Shown: positions 34,536 through 46,924 of the stretch, piece after piece
Layout of the letters: each line of letters begins with the position of its first letter
How positions within the stretch are numbered: position 1 is the first letter of the stretch
Assembly: GCF_018873765.1 (NCBI RefSeq)
Contig: NC_057922.1
Coordinates: 65,930,755 to 65,994,754, forward strand
Direction: 5' to 3'
DNA: 64,000 nucleotides
From: Telopea speciosissima
Lineage: Eukaryota > Streptophyta > Magnoliopsida > Proteales > Proteaceae
Made by a program: the position numbers and the translations under genes
Notes under the pieces: model-generated
Databases searched by the model: none
What the model saw: only the letters and a program-made list of their open reading frames with translations
What the model was told of the DNA's origin: nothing

Positions 34536-34931
34536 TTTCTCATAAAGCTCACAAGCTTGAGAAAAAATTTTCTCTTGAGAGAAACTTTCCTTCAAATCAT
34601 TCTAAACCTCCTTCGCAATAGTATGAAACATGACATTAACAGCAATGGTAGATTCAATACTATTCCACAACCATATCTTGAGTGTGGAATTCTCACACAT
34701 CCAGTCTTCATATGCAATGAGAGAGGCAGAATCAACAGAAGGAGGATCATCAGTAAGGTATTTCATTTTGCCTTTAGCATGCATGTAGACAAGGGCTGCT
34801 TGAGACCATAACATGTAATTAGATACGCCATTCAACTTGATGTTGGTGATCTGAATATGAACATTATCCACCAGAACTTTTGGATCAGCCATCATGCAGA
34901 TAGGTAATATAGGAATCAATGAAAGCATCAA
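34536..34931 (-). pseudogene. copia B gag N-terminal region
   Basis: ADPKVLVDNVHIQI and KLNGVSNYMLWSQA are the usual start of copia gag; IAYEDWMCENSTLKIWLWN continues the capsid-like domain. A stop replaces a tryptophan codon near 34600 and the frame ends near 34536. Confidence 0.75.
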
Positions 34932-35599
34932 CAGCCGGAAGGAACAGTAGCAGGACCTCAGTCAAGTAGCAGTAGAATGGTTCTAAAAGTGAACAGCTGC
35001 AAGTAAACTCCATAACAAGACAAATCAGTACCTTAAAACCCAGAATTGGGTGATTCTGAAATAGGAGCAGATCGGTAGGTCTGATTGACCTAAACTTGAG
35101 ATCGAAGGAGCCCTTTGATAAGAGAAATAAAACCCCAAGATTGGGGATTGTTCTGCTAGTCAGATCTTAAACACCACCAGAAATTGAGGTGTCCGAAAAC
35201 TCCTAAAAAACAGAGTACCACCAGCAGTGATGAAGAAAGATTGCAGCAGCAAATAAGAAGCTTGAGTCAGTCCAAAACCCTGGATTGAAGGTACTTCTGC
35301 AGTATAAAATAGTCCTCAAAGGAGGAATACCATATGATGTCCGGGAAAAAAATAGTAGCAGTTTGATAATGGTGGTAAAAAAGGATATCCAGAATCGATA
35401 ATGGCAGTAACCTTCACATATATTGATCACAGTAGGCCAGCAACTCCATTGGCAGGTAGCTAGATAGTGTAAAAGATCCCTAGTTTGTCTTCATATCATC
35501 TCAACTAGGGCAAGACAGCATAGGCTGCTGCAACCAGAGACCGAGACTTCTGCGATAATCAAACCAGTGAAAGGAGAATGGTGATAACTGGTTAATAAA

Positions 35600-35611
35600 G
35601 CTCTGATACCA
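35600..35611 (-). other. Primer-binding site of copia B
   Basis: TGGTATCAGAGC on the minus strand, directly after the LTR end, complementary to initiator tRNA-Met as usual in plant copia elements. Confidence 0.9.
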
Positions 35612-36079
35612 TGTTACAATACCAGATTTAGAAACCAGCAATCACCAAAGAGAAAGCGGAAGAGAAGAACGAAGAGATTGCTAAGGAGACTAGCAACTGA
35701 TGGCTGTAGTCTCCCCCTTTTACATCATTATATAAGTTTCAGATTACAAAGTTTCCTAATTAGACTAGGACAGTAAATCAGTAATCTAATCTAGAGACAT
35801 CATATTCTAGACTAATAAGGAAACAACTAAAGAGACAAGAGATAAGAAAGAAACACCTAACCAACATAAGCACTACCGCTGGGACATAACAACAATAATC
35901 CACGATAGAGGGACTCCCCCTATCGTGGTATACAGTAATACCAATATGCCAAGGTAAGAAAGAAACACCTAAGCAACCTAAGCACTACTGCTGGGACATA
36001 ACAACAATAATCCCTCAATAGAGAGACCCCCCCCCCCCTATCGTGGTATACAGTAATACCAATATACCACGGTTTAACA
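35612..36079 (-). repeat. copia B 5' LTR (468 bp) with internal tandem duplication
   Basis: Same ends as the 3' LTR. The extra length is due mostly to a ~115-bp segment present twice (about 35846-35955 and 35956-36072). Each copy carries a hairpin; the first has arms CCACGATAGAGGG and CCCCCTATCGTGG (35900-35928). Confidence 0.85.
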
Positions 36080-36085
36080 ATCTTG

Positions 36086-36196
36086 TTAATGCTTCATTGA
36101 TTTTCAGGTAAAAACCATGTAAAAGGAAAATTTTTAAGTAATTTTTTAATGATTTTCCTTCTAGTGTGTTTTACCTGAAAACAAATGAAGCATTAA
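36086..36196. mobile_element. Foldback MITE
   Basis: Long inverted repeat: TTAATGCTTCATTGATTTTC at 36086 and its near-complement at the right (ends GAAGCATTAA at 36196), arms about 28 bp. TTAA at both tips is compatible with a TTAA or TA duplication. It lies 6 bp from the copia B LTR end. Confidence 0.65.
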
Positions 36197-36199
36197 TGA

Positions 36200-36930
36200 A
36201 GGGTTTTTTATTCACACCCCCCCCCCCCTCTCTAAAAAAAAAGAAGTCTCAGGTAGAAGATCTACCGTATTCAACTCAAGAATATGCCAGCATATTTTCA
36301 ATTGAATAAACATATAAATATGCAGTGGTATATATTGTGATTGAAGTTCAGTCACATTTTATTTAAAAGCTAGCTCACATACTTTTATATTGTCACAACT
36401 TGTAAATGCAAACCTGAATAACAATTAATTAGCTATATCAAAACCTAGTTCTGAAGTAAACATGCAGAGGAACAAATAATATGCCTGGTTATACTGACAT
36501 GTTAGGTATGTTATCATTACCCATTAATGGTGAACCAAAATCCCATGCTGGTGTCCTGATATTTTTAATCTACCAATTATCTAATTATAATATTTAATAA
36601 AAAGGCTTTGGCTTCCAAAGGTGCTTGGATGGCTTATAGAAGACAATATACATGAAACAAGCTCTATTAAATAATGATAGGTTTCTTTTTTTGGTAACAA
36701 TGATAGGTCATAATCTACATTTACAATAACACAAAATTCACAAGATGCCTAAACATGCTTTTTAAGTACATATGATAAAGAATGACTTCTAATAGCTGAG
36801 TGAATCTAGATCCAAAAAAAGGACTATCCCGCAGAGGTATGGGCGTATAACCCAAACTAAAATCTCTACTAATATTGGAACAATGCTACATTATTGGTAA
36901 GGACAGAGAGCCAAGAGGTGAGACAGAAAA
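36200..36930. other. 3' flank of FLU, no gene recognised
   Basis: AT-rich, with a C-run (36220-36232) and poly(A). Probably downstream sequence of the FLU transcript. Confidence 0.4.
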
Positions 36931-36931
36931 A

Positions 36932-39900
36932 TCAGTCCATTTCTAACCTCGCAATATACTTATCATAGAATTTTCCAGCTTGCTCAAGTTCCCCAAGCTC
37001 AGTATGACAGTCTGCAATTGCACCATAAGCTTCTGTGTTGCCACAATCCTCTCCTCCTCGCTCAGAAATTGCCAGAACCATAGAATGGTATTTTATTGCT
37101 TCCCGGTACTTCCCTTGCCTTTGCAGAGATGCCCCTGTAAGGAGCAATTTCAACATTAAAATGATAAATGATTGGAAAAAGGTCATCAAGCATATGTATT
37201 TATGAAGATACATACATCAATATGTATGTATAACGTACATACAATGTATATATATCAGGTCTGGGTAGGACAGCAATGCCTATGTATTATTTATTTGATT
37301 TGGACCTGGTCTGAACCCAGAAATCGGACAAGGGCATATGTCCATATCCAACCCAGTTTAAACTTGGGTTGTCCTTGCCCAACCAGTTTATCCAAATTTG
37401 TAATATTTCTATGTCCATCACCAAAATGTATAGTTGCTACCTATATTTAAGAGGGTAATTAATGCTAAAATATGCTGCTTTGAAGATTTGAACTCAGCCT
37501 AACAAATAAAACACAAGCCACTGCAAACTAACCTAGTACTCAAGCATGTTTTAAGAAGACATAGTTTTAAGCTAGTACTAAAGCTTGTTTTAAGAAAACA
37601 TAGTTTTAGTGATACTAGAACCTGTAATCAGCACCTACAAGAGGGAAGGAGAAGAAGAATAAGAGAGGGAGAATGATTGAGAAGAATAGGGGGAAATCTT
37701 ATAGCCACGATAGGACTCAGAATTAAGTCTAGCTTATAACAATGAGAGTCCTACAAACAGTTAAATTACAATAATAGTAAAAGACTACCTAAGTAAAGAA
37801 GTAAATAGCAATGACCTACACTACTTAACATAAACTATGACTACTAACTAAAAACTCCCCCTCACAGTACAGAATTTAACACTCCCCCTCAAACTGGAGT
37901 ATATATATTTCCCATACCCAGCTTGGAACAACCACTAAGAAATGCAGGCCTAAATAACGCCTTAGTGAACATATTGTCAAGTTAATTTCTGGAGTTAACA
38001 AACAGAGTAGAGATCATTTTCTGCATAACAAAACCAAACCCTCTTCATCTGCTTGGGTCCAGCAGTGCCAAAAATGACAAAACAATATCACACTGAAAAC
38101 ATTAGAAGTCCTTTCCATTTGGTGCAAAAGTCTTCAAATGCATAAGCAGGTGAGTTTACCAAGCAGAAAATGACCAGACCTGCCATATTAAAGCGATTGT
38201 CATCCACAATAATTTTTTAGTTTGGTATATTGTTTCATTGTAGTGACTATGTGAATGACATGTACATTCTCCCTTTAAATAAACCATTAATTATTTTCTA
38301 GAAAATCGTTGGCTAAGGTTATCTCAGAAAACATGTGTTTTTTAGCCAATAAAAAAAAAATAATGTGTTCAGTAATTCCCGTATTACCTAATAGCAAGTT
38401 ATTTCTGAAAATTTTAAATTATAGTGTCATAGTATAGTCAGACCACACAGGAGGATCCTGACTCTTGAGCAGGATATACAACCAGTCGGCTGCTTCCGAT
38501 TAGCTCCCCCACCCCCCACCCCCCATCCCCTGCAAATTGCTTAGTATACCTTAACCGATCTATGAACCAACTATGCAAGCTGGACAGGATTCTTTAAATG
38601 ATGCAACAGGTAAGTAGTAAGTTACTCAATTGGGACACAAATTGTCGGTCGCTGTCTCTCTCTTTACATTAAAAGGAAGCAAAGAAGGTAGGAAATACAG
38701 ACCCAGGCCTCTAGCAGCTTTTTTCTCCTCAATGGAATCCTTCATATTCTGTGCAAGCTCAAGAGCTGCCTTAAACTCCACAAACGCCTTCTCTGGATTT
38801 TGGTTCCTCAAGAAATTCTTCCCAGTTTTCAAACGTGAAATCAGGTCTTCCTTTCTTGAATCTACGATTACTTCATTCTCTGGAATTCTACTACCAACTG
38901 GAGCATAACTCAAACTGGGGGCATAGGACTCTATCTTTGCTTGCCTTCTCAGAGCTGCATTGATCTGGCGCAGCTGATCATTCAACCGCTTCAATTCCCC
39001 TCTCCTCTGCCGAGCAAGCAATCCTGACAGATAAACAGTGTCTTTAAGTGCAAAAATGATGAAAAGAAACAACATGAATTCATGCCTTCTAGCATTGGCT
39101 TTCTCAAGGACTACGTTAACAGGGAACTTCAAAATAGGAGCATTACTCAAGGCCATACACTATAAAGTACAAAAATGCTACCAGACCCAATCTGTATCAT
39201 TGCTGCACCCAGGTATCACAGTTCAGGGGATGAGGAAAAAAGTTGGGGAATCACAAGGTGGATAAGACACATGCTACCAGACAGTCTGCTCCTCTTGGTT
39301 TAATATCCCCTACATGTTATAGGCTAAGGAAGGAATTTTTTTTATGAACTTGAGAAACGGAACAAAAAGGCCCTTGAGACATGTCCAGTGGTCTAGGTAC
39401 TATTGGTGTCCTAAGACAGAAGGGATGCACAACAGACACCTTTGCCAGCCCTGGCACAACACCTGCCTGGTTTTAGGCCACAGGGAGCAACAATAGAGTC
39501 AACCTGAACCGTGCAGGAGAAGGGGGTTTCCTCCTAGACTGGCCACTTGTCAAATTTGGAAGTCCAACTTGACCATATGGCCCACCTTAAGGTAGATTTT
39601 CCCCTTGTATTCTCAGCCATTAAACCACCATGCCTGTTTACTGACTTTTCAACCCTTTTTTTGAAGCTCTGTCCTGGTGCATGGCAAACTTTTTTGGGCT
39701 TGAAATATGGAAGGTGGATTAGAGGACTGGACCTACATGTGAATCAGATTTTGTTTCCAGGCAAGGTGCCCATTGTGCTATTCCTTGCACAACAGCTATT
39801 TCATCACCACCTTGCCAGTTTGTAATCCATCGTATGCACAAGAGCAGTAAATAGAGTTCCACAGATAGATACAAAGGTAATTGTGATTTTCAAGTAACCT

Positions 39901-40066
39901 CACCTCCAACAGTAGCCCCTATAAGGGCAACAGAGAGCAGCAAAGGCATGTTGAAAACAGAGTTCTCAGCTTCACATGTTTCCGCTAAAGCATTAAAAGG
40001 TATAGTCAACATCAAGATGTTTGCTAGAAGAAATGTTACTGCTGGCAACCTGAATGGTAACATGCT
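36932..40066 (-). CDS. FLU: FLUORESCENT IN BLUE LIGHT (FLU), chloroplast TPR protein, 3' three exons
   Basis: Exons 40066-39904, 39023-38703 and 37134-36932 (stop TGA 36934-36932), with GT-AG introns and matching phases, encode about 227 residues. Order: hydrophobic segment (VTFLLANILMLTIPF), the motif NSVFNMPLLLSVALIGATVGG (membrane segment), coiled coil ARQRRGELKRLNDQLRQI, conserved AKIESYAPSLSYAPVG, then TPRs (KTGKNFLRNQNPEKAFVEF, SLQRQGKYREAIKYH, AYGAIADCHTELGELEQAGK). FLU binds glutamyl-tRNA reductase at plastid membranes and represses 5-aminolevulinate synthesis in the dark. The transit-peptide exon is not identified upstream. The intron 37135-38702 carries a copia fragment. The coding exons have no breaks. 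Confidence 0.9.
37623..38130 (-). mobile_element. copia fragment (LTR + RNase H tail) in FLU intron
   Basis: Minus strand: RNase H C-terminal piece with DNMFTKALFRPAFLSG and KLGMGNIYTPV (about 38000-37905), polypurine tract GAGGGGGAG (37882-37890), then LTR start TGTTAAATTC at 37881. The LTR is taken to end near 37623. Same orientation as the host gene. Confidence 0.65.
38131..38625. other. Remainder of FLU intron
   Basis: AT-rich, with a C-rich tract at 38505-38528. Nothing else recognised. Confidence 0.5.
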
Positions 40067-40069
40067 CTG

Positions 40070-42157
40070 CACAAGACATAATATCAATCAAATGGCAGAA
40101 CTCAGAAGTAATTGATACAAACACAAGTATGTACTCAATCAAATAAAATGCAATTTCCATACATGGGTTTTCTACTTCTCTAAATTCCTTATCATATGAG
40201 TATTCTCAGATACAGACTTTATAGCCAGTCGAACAAATGAGACCCACAATAGAAATATCAAATGTGAAATATGACCTAGATCAATAATACAACAAAATTG
40301 GTAATAATGGCCGATGGTTTGATAGCTTTCAGCCTGTATGGAGGCCTGAGATCAAAGACATCATCCCCCAGCCATAGCCCTTCTATACTCAACTGCAAAA
40401 AGTTCTTGAGGCAGGCCCACAGTTAAGTTAATTGGCATAGTTGGGTGTCCTTTTCAGTTGAGTATTAAGTAGTTCAGTTGCATGGGATATGATCGTAATA
40501 ACATCCTTATTAGAAGATCATTTAAGCAAGCTTTCCCCTTTGTTAATCCTTGTACAAGTTTAAGCATTTGAGTAAGCTTTCTGAAACTACAGATCTGATT
40601 TTGGAAGCAGCACCTCATTGAGTCACTGTTAAATCCTTGGGCTACTTTGGTGTCATCTCTATTCTATGAAATTATTTATTCTTAATGCATATTAAACACA
40701 TAAGTGGGATTTTTTTAGTGGAAATAAGCCTTGGGTTGGGTTACATATTTATTGGACCCAAAATAGGGGTAGAACGTAGAAGGAATGAATATGGAATTTA
40801 TTAATTATTTAACTTGTGGGGTCTAAGCCCTATTCCTTTATTTTTAATTGTTATTGAAGTGTTTTAGCTGAGCTGGATTAGGCCTCTATGAGTCGAGCCT
40901 TGTTTTCAAGTCGCTTTCTTCTTTTTCTTTTTTCTTTTTATTATTTATCGTTCGCTTCTTCATTATTTATAGTATCCTAATCAGTTAATTCCACCTCCAA
41001 GGTAGGCTATTGGCTGGAGGAGTTTTCGGCTTAGTTTGAGTCTTTTATGTTAGTTTTTAGGGGCTACAACCCTGAAAACGAATTTGATGAATGAAAATTT
41101 GGCTTTGCCTTTTTGGGTTCTGTGGTGATTCCAGGAAGCCCTGGCGGTGATTCCAAGGTTGGAATATTGGTAGAATGCCAACCTTATAGATCAGGTGGAG
41201 ATTCATGATCATATCTTTCTATCACTTTACTGTACTGATTTTCTAGATCTAGTTTCAGATTGCTGTTCTACTGCTATTGCTGAATCTGAATATTGTTTCT
41301 GATCTGTTCTTACTTCTTAGACCTGCATTATCCATCCATTTCAGAAATCCTTCTCTTACTAAAATTCATCAATTCTGATTTCTGAAACCTGGTTTTTATC
41401 TATGTTTTCTGGTCTCCAGTTGATCTTTATCCGATTGCTATTACATTGCTATATTCTGATATGAAACCCCATAAACCTGCCCATTAAGTTCTGCAGCTTT
41501 CAGCAATCCTACTCCTAGTAGGATTGTTTCAATATAGAGAATCTGACCGTCCGATCTCTTTCAAAATCTGCAGAATTGTTCTCTCTACAGAACAACCCAC
41601 TCGACTTGAGAATTGGACAGATCAGACCTACCTTTATTCTGCTATTTGATTCTCTTAAATCTGGTTTGTCCTTCTTCCTGTGATCCTGTCGCAAGTTGAT
41701 CTCTCACTGGATTTCACTAGTTCAGGATTAGCACTACATTAATTATTCTTCACTAAGTTCTTCTAGCTTATTTCTAAAGTGCTCTTCTCATTTTTCTGTG
41801 CTTACTTGAAGTTCTGAAACTATATATCTTCTTTGTGATCTGAACTTGTACTACCTCTATTTATCCACACCCTCACCTTTTATATATTCTATGGGAAAAA
41901 TAACTCTGTGGGGCAGAGTGCGCACTGCGCCCAGACAGAGGGGGCAAAATGACCGCCCCACCCCCCACGAAAGGTGGAAATGCCGCCCCCATGATTCTTC
42001 TGCGTGCAGCCAGGGGCCATGGTCCCCCACAGGAAACACATCCCCATATTATATAACCATTCCCATCAACTCTTTAACAGCTCCCAGAAGTTTCAGCCAG
42101 TCAGAATCTTCCACTTGTGCACACCTTAAACTAAACCTTCCATCTGGACCTCAAGTG
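40070..42157. other. Upstream of identified FLU exons: repeat-like, no exon recognised
   Basis: 40690-41850 has features of a long non-coding repeat (purine- then pyrimidine-rich blocks, repeated GGTGATTCCA phrases near 41125-41155). A G/C-rich block with TGCGCACTGCGCCCAGACAGAGG lies near 41920-41945. The FLU transit-peptide exon may lie here or beyond the copia element but could not be recognised. Confidence 0.35.
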
Positions 42158-42162
42158 GAATT

Positions 42163-42376
42163 TGTTGAATAATGTACACCAGAATACCGTGGGGGTATTC
42201 TGGTCTTTTTAGGCTTTTATTCTTCATGATTTATGTACTGCCGACTCTACTAGTTAGAGTCGGCTAGAATAGGGACAATTCTGTCCCTTAGGATATAATT
42301 CTTATTTTATAAATTCATAGCTTGCTTGGTCTAATCGATCATTGAAGCATTCTCTAATTTTTCTGTTTTGTTAACA
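42163..42376 (+). repeat. copia C 5' LTR
   Basis: TGTTGAATAA...TTGTTAACA. An 11-bp perfect inverted repeat ACCAGAATACC/GGTATTCTGGT (42178-42204) starts 15 bp inside the LTR. Confidence 0.95.
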
Positions 42377-42388
42377 TGGTATCAGAGC
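42377..42388 (+). other. Primer-binding site of copia C
   Basis: TGGTATCAGAGC immediately after the LTR; complementary to initiator tRNA-Met. Confidence 0.95.
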
Positions 42389-42986
42389 CAAATCTCTGAT
42401 CTAGTTTTTCAAAACCCTCCCCCTTCCATCGTTTTTTCTTCCACCCTCTTCCACTCGATCTTCTCTCTCTTTTTTTCTCCTTGGTTCTCTTCATCCCCTA
42501 GGGCAGCACTAATGAGGTGATCATATGATCTAGATGCTGCCCTCAATCCAACCTCTTCAATAGATGATTTAATCATAAATTCAGATCGATAGCTGCTGCC
42601 CTATTTTTCTGCGATTTTTTGGAGTTCTCCCCTTCTTGAAGAGCGAGCTCCTCTTTGTCTTGGAGGTTGATTTTCCCTAGTGGAGATCCATCTTAGCAGT
42701 TTTGGACAGCAATTATCACAGGTGTTTACCATCAATTGAAGGCCATACCCCATTATCGATCTCATCTCAGGGTTTTTCAAAACCCTGACTCTTATCGATT
42801 TTTGGGTTTTTCAGTTTCAGCTTTGACTGATTTTTGGAGGTCACTTTCACACTACTTCTAGGAACACTCGACCTTGCTGGTGTGCCTTTATATTGAAGAT
42901 TTTCAGAATTTTCATCTTTGGATCGATTTCTGCCCATGTCGATCAGGGTTTTCTGGTTTTGGTTCTTAGCTGGCTGAATCGACATC

Positions 42987-43870
42987 TTGTTATTTGGCTT
43001 CTCTCAAGTCAGTATAGATGGGTCTGACATTACCTCTGCTACTTCTGGCTTTGAAGGCCAACACAAGACTGAATATCTTCCTTATGCTTCTGCTATTAAA
43101 CTCGATGGGACAAATTACCTGATGTGGTGTCGCTTGACCTATTTAACTGTTGTTGGCCGTGGGCTTATTGGGCATCTCCATGGCACCACTACTGCTCCAT
43201 CTGAACCTGGTCCTCTTCAAGACCGATGGCTTTCAAATGATGCCATGGTGATGTCTTTCTTGTTGCACTCTATGCAATCCGAGCTATCCAGTGGTTATTT
43301 GTTATTGGACACTGCACATCAGATTTGGGCTGCTGCAAATAATACATACGGACAGATTGGGAATGATGCTCAGGTGTATGAACTAAGGAAAAAAGTACAT
43401 GACACCACTCAAAAGTAGCTGTCTATCTCTCAATACTATGCTGCCCTCAAAAGCTTATGCCAGCAAGTGGGTCACTACTCTGCTTTTCAGCCTATGACTC
43501 TTGCTGATATTGCTGCCTATAGGAAGCATTTTGATAAAATTCGAATGTATGACTTCTTGGCAAGTCTGAATATTGAGTACGATCCTATTCATGTGCAAGT
43601 TCTGAGTAGGATTCCCTTCCCTACACTGGAGCAATCCTATGTTTTGGTCCATACAGAGGAGACTCGTAGGGCTGCTATACTTCATACTCCTATGGTTGAT
43701 AGGCCTGCCCTACAGGCTGGTTCCAACCCTGCTCCTACTACTACTGATGCTGCTACTCTTACTGTTGCTACTTCCACCAAAGAATCTGTTAAGTGTGAAT
43801 ATTGCAACAAACCTTATCACACTAAAGCTACTTGCTGGAAACTCCATGGGAAACCTGCTGACTTTTAAGC
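42987..43870 (+). pseudogene. copia C gag
   Basis: KLDGTNYLMWCRL at the N side, a UBN2-like capsid region and a CCHC knuckle CEYCNKPYHTKATCWKLHG (about 43795-43850). Stops near 43418 and 43867 break it into two or more frames. Confidence 0.85.
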
Positions 43871-45535
43871 CAAAAGTGGTCATGGTAAAACTAAAAACAA
43901 GGCTAATCACACTAAAAGTGTTACTACTGCCCCCACTTCTGAACATGGTCTCTCCTAGGAAGAATTATAGGCTTTCAGGCGTATGTTACTGGCTTCTGCT
44001 GATTCTACTACATCTACGGCTGCCAGTTCTTCCATTCCATCAGGTTCCCACTTTGCCCATTCAGGTGTTTCATTTGCTGGTCATTGTGCATTGGTTGTTT
44101 CTTCCCATGGATTATAGACTCCAGTGCCACTGATCACATGACAGGTTCTTCCAGCCTCTTTCATACATAATCTACTAATTCTGGCAAGGACAAGTCCGGG
44201 TAACTGATGGTCCCCTCTCCTCCATTTCCGAAAAGGGTTCCATTAGTTGCTCATCATCCCTTACCTTATCTTCAGTATTACATGTTCCTAATTTTACTAT
44301 TAATCTTCTTTCCATTAGTAGTATCACTAAAGATCTAAATTGTAAAGTTACATTTTTTTCCAACTCATTATGTTTTTCAGGAATTGGACACGGGGTGAAC
44401 GATTGGATGTGGTAAAGTGCATGGTGGATTGTACTTGCTTAATTATGGTCGTCTTCCTCCTACAACATTGCCTTCTCAATTGTGTCAACCTTCCTCTTTC
44501 TCCTCTGAATTACACCAATGGCATTCTAGAATAGGACACTGCCCCCTTAGGAACTTTATCTCATTTATTTCCAGCTTTGGTTAAAAATTGTAATAAGGAA
44601 GAATTTATTTGTGAGGCTCGTGTCTTGGCCATACAGACACGTTCAAAATATCTTGTTTCTAATAAAAAATGTTTTTCCCTTTTTCATTTGGTTCATATTG
44701 ATGTGTGGGGTCCTAGTCGCGAAGTTTCTATTACTGGACATCGTTGGTTTGTCACTTTTATAGGTTGCTATTCTAGAACTACTTGGGTTTACCTGATGCA
44801 TACAAAAAATGAAGTTTTTTTCCTGTTTTCAGCATTTCCATAAGATGGTTCTGACCCAATTTAATGTCACTCTCAAAATTTTGAGAAGTGATAATGAGAT
44901 AGAATATATGGAAGGTCAGTTCCAAAAATACCTTCCTACCCATGGGATCTTACATCAGACCAGCTGTGTTGATACTCCAACCCAAAATGGTGTGGCTGAG
45001 AGAAAAAATCACCATCTCTTGGAGGTGGCTCGGGCCCTTATGTTTGCTCGAAATGTTCCCTCCTTTTATTGGGGGGATGCTGTCCTCACTGCAGCCTATT
45101 TGATTAATAGGCTGCCTACTCAAGTTCTTGATTTCAAGTCCCCCGCTGAGCTGTTACATGGCTCTTCTTCTTTTATTGTTCCCCCTAGGGTGTTTGGTTG
45201 TGCTTGTTATGCTCGGGACAATAGATCCCTAGGTAAACTTGAACCCTGTGGTCTCCGCTACATTTTCTTAGGTTACTCTGCCATGCAAAAGGGGTACAAG
45301 TGTTATTATACATTTATACTCCTACCCGCGTACTATGGTCAATATGGATGTTGTCTTTCATGAGAGTCTCTACTATTATTCGTCCCCACCTCTTCAGGGG
45401 GAGAGTTTTAATGAAGATGTGTTGACCATAGAACCGACCATAGACCCCCCCCTTCGGTATGTGCATGATGAGTCTGTTCCTGCTCCTGTTGCTCTTGTTG
45501 GTCTCTCTCCTTCAGGGGGAGATGTTCATATATAG
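43871..45535 (+). pseudogene. copia C protease and integrase
   Basis: Protease remnant (SATDHMTGSS near 44130), GAG-pre-integrase, then the integrase core: VHIDVWGP near 44695, LRSDNEIEYM near 44880, HQTSCVDTPTQNGVAERKN (about 44955-45010) and the C-terminal block FGCACYARDNRS near 45195. D-D-E positions are recognisable, but frames change near 44840 and elsewhere. Confidence 0.85.
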
Positions 45536-45634
45536 GGGGAGATTACAGATAATAATGAAATTTTTGCTCAGGGGGAGATCACTCTAGTCCAGAAAACCAT
45601 TGGTGAATTTCAGCGAAGGATTGATGATTCTAAT

Positions 45635-46924
45635 TTGAAGGTCTATACAAAGAGCAGAACCAGACATAAGCAGCTTCAATCCACTACAACACAGGTACCC
45701 ATCCAGTTGCCAACCCCGGATTTAGAACCTACCTCTCTACCTGGTAATACTTCTTCTCTTAACCTACCTATTGCTGTTCGCAAAGGTGTTAAGGCTTGCA
45801 CTCAACACTCTATATCTCATGTTGTTTCCTATGATTCCCTTTCTCCATCTTTTCGTGCTTTTGTCCCTTCTCTTTCTTCTGTTTGTATTCTTCAAAATTG
45901 GCAGGAAGCTCTATTAGATAGAAAGTGGAAAGCAGCAATGATGGAAGAAATGGAAGCCTTAAAGAAAAATGACACATGGGAGCTTGTTGTTCTTCCACCA
46001 GGAAAAAGACCTGTTGGGTATAAGTGGATGTTTGTAGTGAAACAAAAGGTGGATGGCACTGTGGATAGATATAAAGCACGACTTGTGGCAAAAGGGTTTA
46101 CTCAGACCTATGACATTGATTATCAGGAGGCCTTTACCCCTGTTGCAAAGCTGAATACTGTCCGAGTTCTATTATCATGTGCAGTGAATCTTGGATGGGA
46201 TTTACAACAACTAGATGTGAAGAATGTTTTTCTTAATGGAGAACTTGATGAGGAGGTGTACATGGATATTCTACCAGGGTTCTCTTGTGACAAGACCCAA
46301 GGCAAAGTGTATAGATTGAAACATGCACTTTATGGGCTGAAGCAATCACCTCGAGCATGGTTTGGCAGGTTTCACAAGGCTATGCTTTTTGTAGGCTATA
46401 AACAGAGTAATACTGATCACACTCTTTTTATCAAGAGAGTTGGTGAAAAAATCATTGTACTTATAGTCTACGTTGATGATATTATGGTAACCAGTAATAA
46501 TGGTGATGAAATCAGCAATTTGAAGAAGTTTTTGGGACAGGAATTTGAGATTAAAGATCTAGGAAAATTGAGGTACTTCCTCGAAATTGAAGTTGCTCGG
46601 TCTTCCATGGGCATCTTTCTCTCCCAAAGGAAGTATATCCTAGACTTGTTGACAAAAACTAGCCTGTTAGGATGTCACCCTTCAGATACTCCTATGGATG
46701 CTAATGTTCGTCTTAAAAAAAAAGAGGGTGAACCTATTAATAAAGGTCGATATCAAAGTTTGGTAGGGAAGTTGATTTATCTCTCTCACACACGTCCGAA
46801 CATTGCTGTAGCTGTGAGCATTGTGAGTCAGTTCATACATGATCCCAACTCTTCTCATATGGAGGTTGTTCTTCGTATCCTTCACTACTTGAAGTCAGCT
46901 CCTGGAAAAGGCATTCTCCTATGA
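45635..46924 (+). pseudogene. copia C reverse transcriptase (long open segment)
   Basis: 429 open codons: WKAAMMEEMEALKKNDTWEL, RYKARLVAKGFTQTYDIDYQ, KHALYGLKQSPRAWFGRFHK and the intact catalytic box LIVYVDDIMVTS (near 46470). The last part (LVGKLIYLSHTRPNI) leads to RNase H. This is the best-preserved coding stretch of the retroelements here. Confidence 0.9.

Larger units (their letters stand above)
31216..36079 (-). mobile_element. Ty1/copia retrotransposon B with both LTRs
   Basis: Minus-strand element: 5' LTR 36079-35612, primer-binding site 35611-35600, gag about 34931-34536, reverse transcriptase/RNase H remnant about 32455-31530, 3' LTR 31514-31216. The protease, integrase and most of the reverse transcriptase are gone. 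Their place is taken by a small GATA-repeat element and a plus-strand LINE (32750-34506). Flanking pentamers ACATT and ATCTT do not match, so no target duplication is claimed. Confidence 0.85.

Noticed and set aside
31211..36084. Target-site duplication for copia B
   Set aside because: Flanking pentamers ACATT and ATCTT match at only three positions; not claimed.
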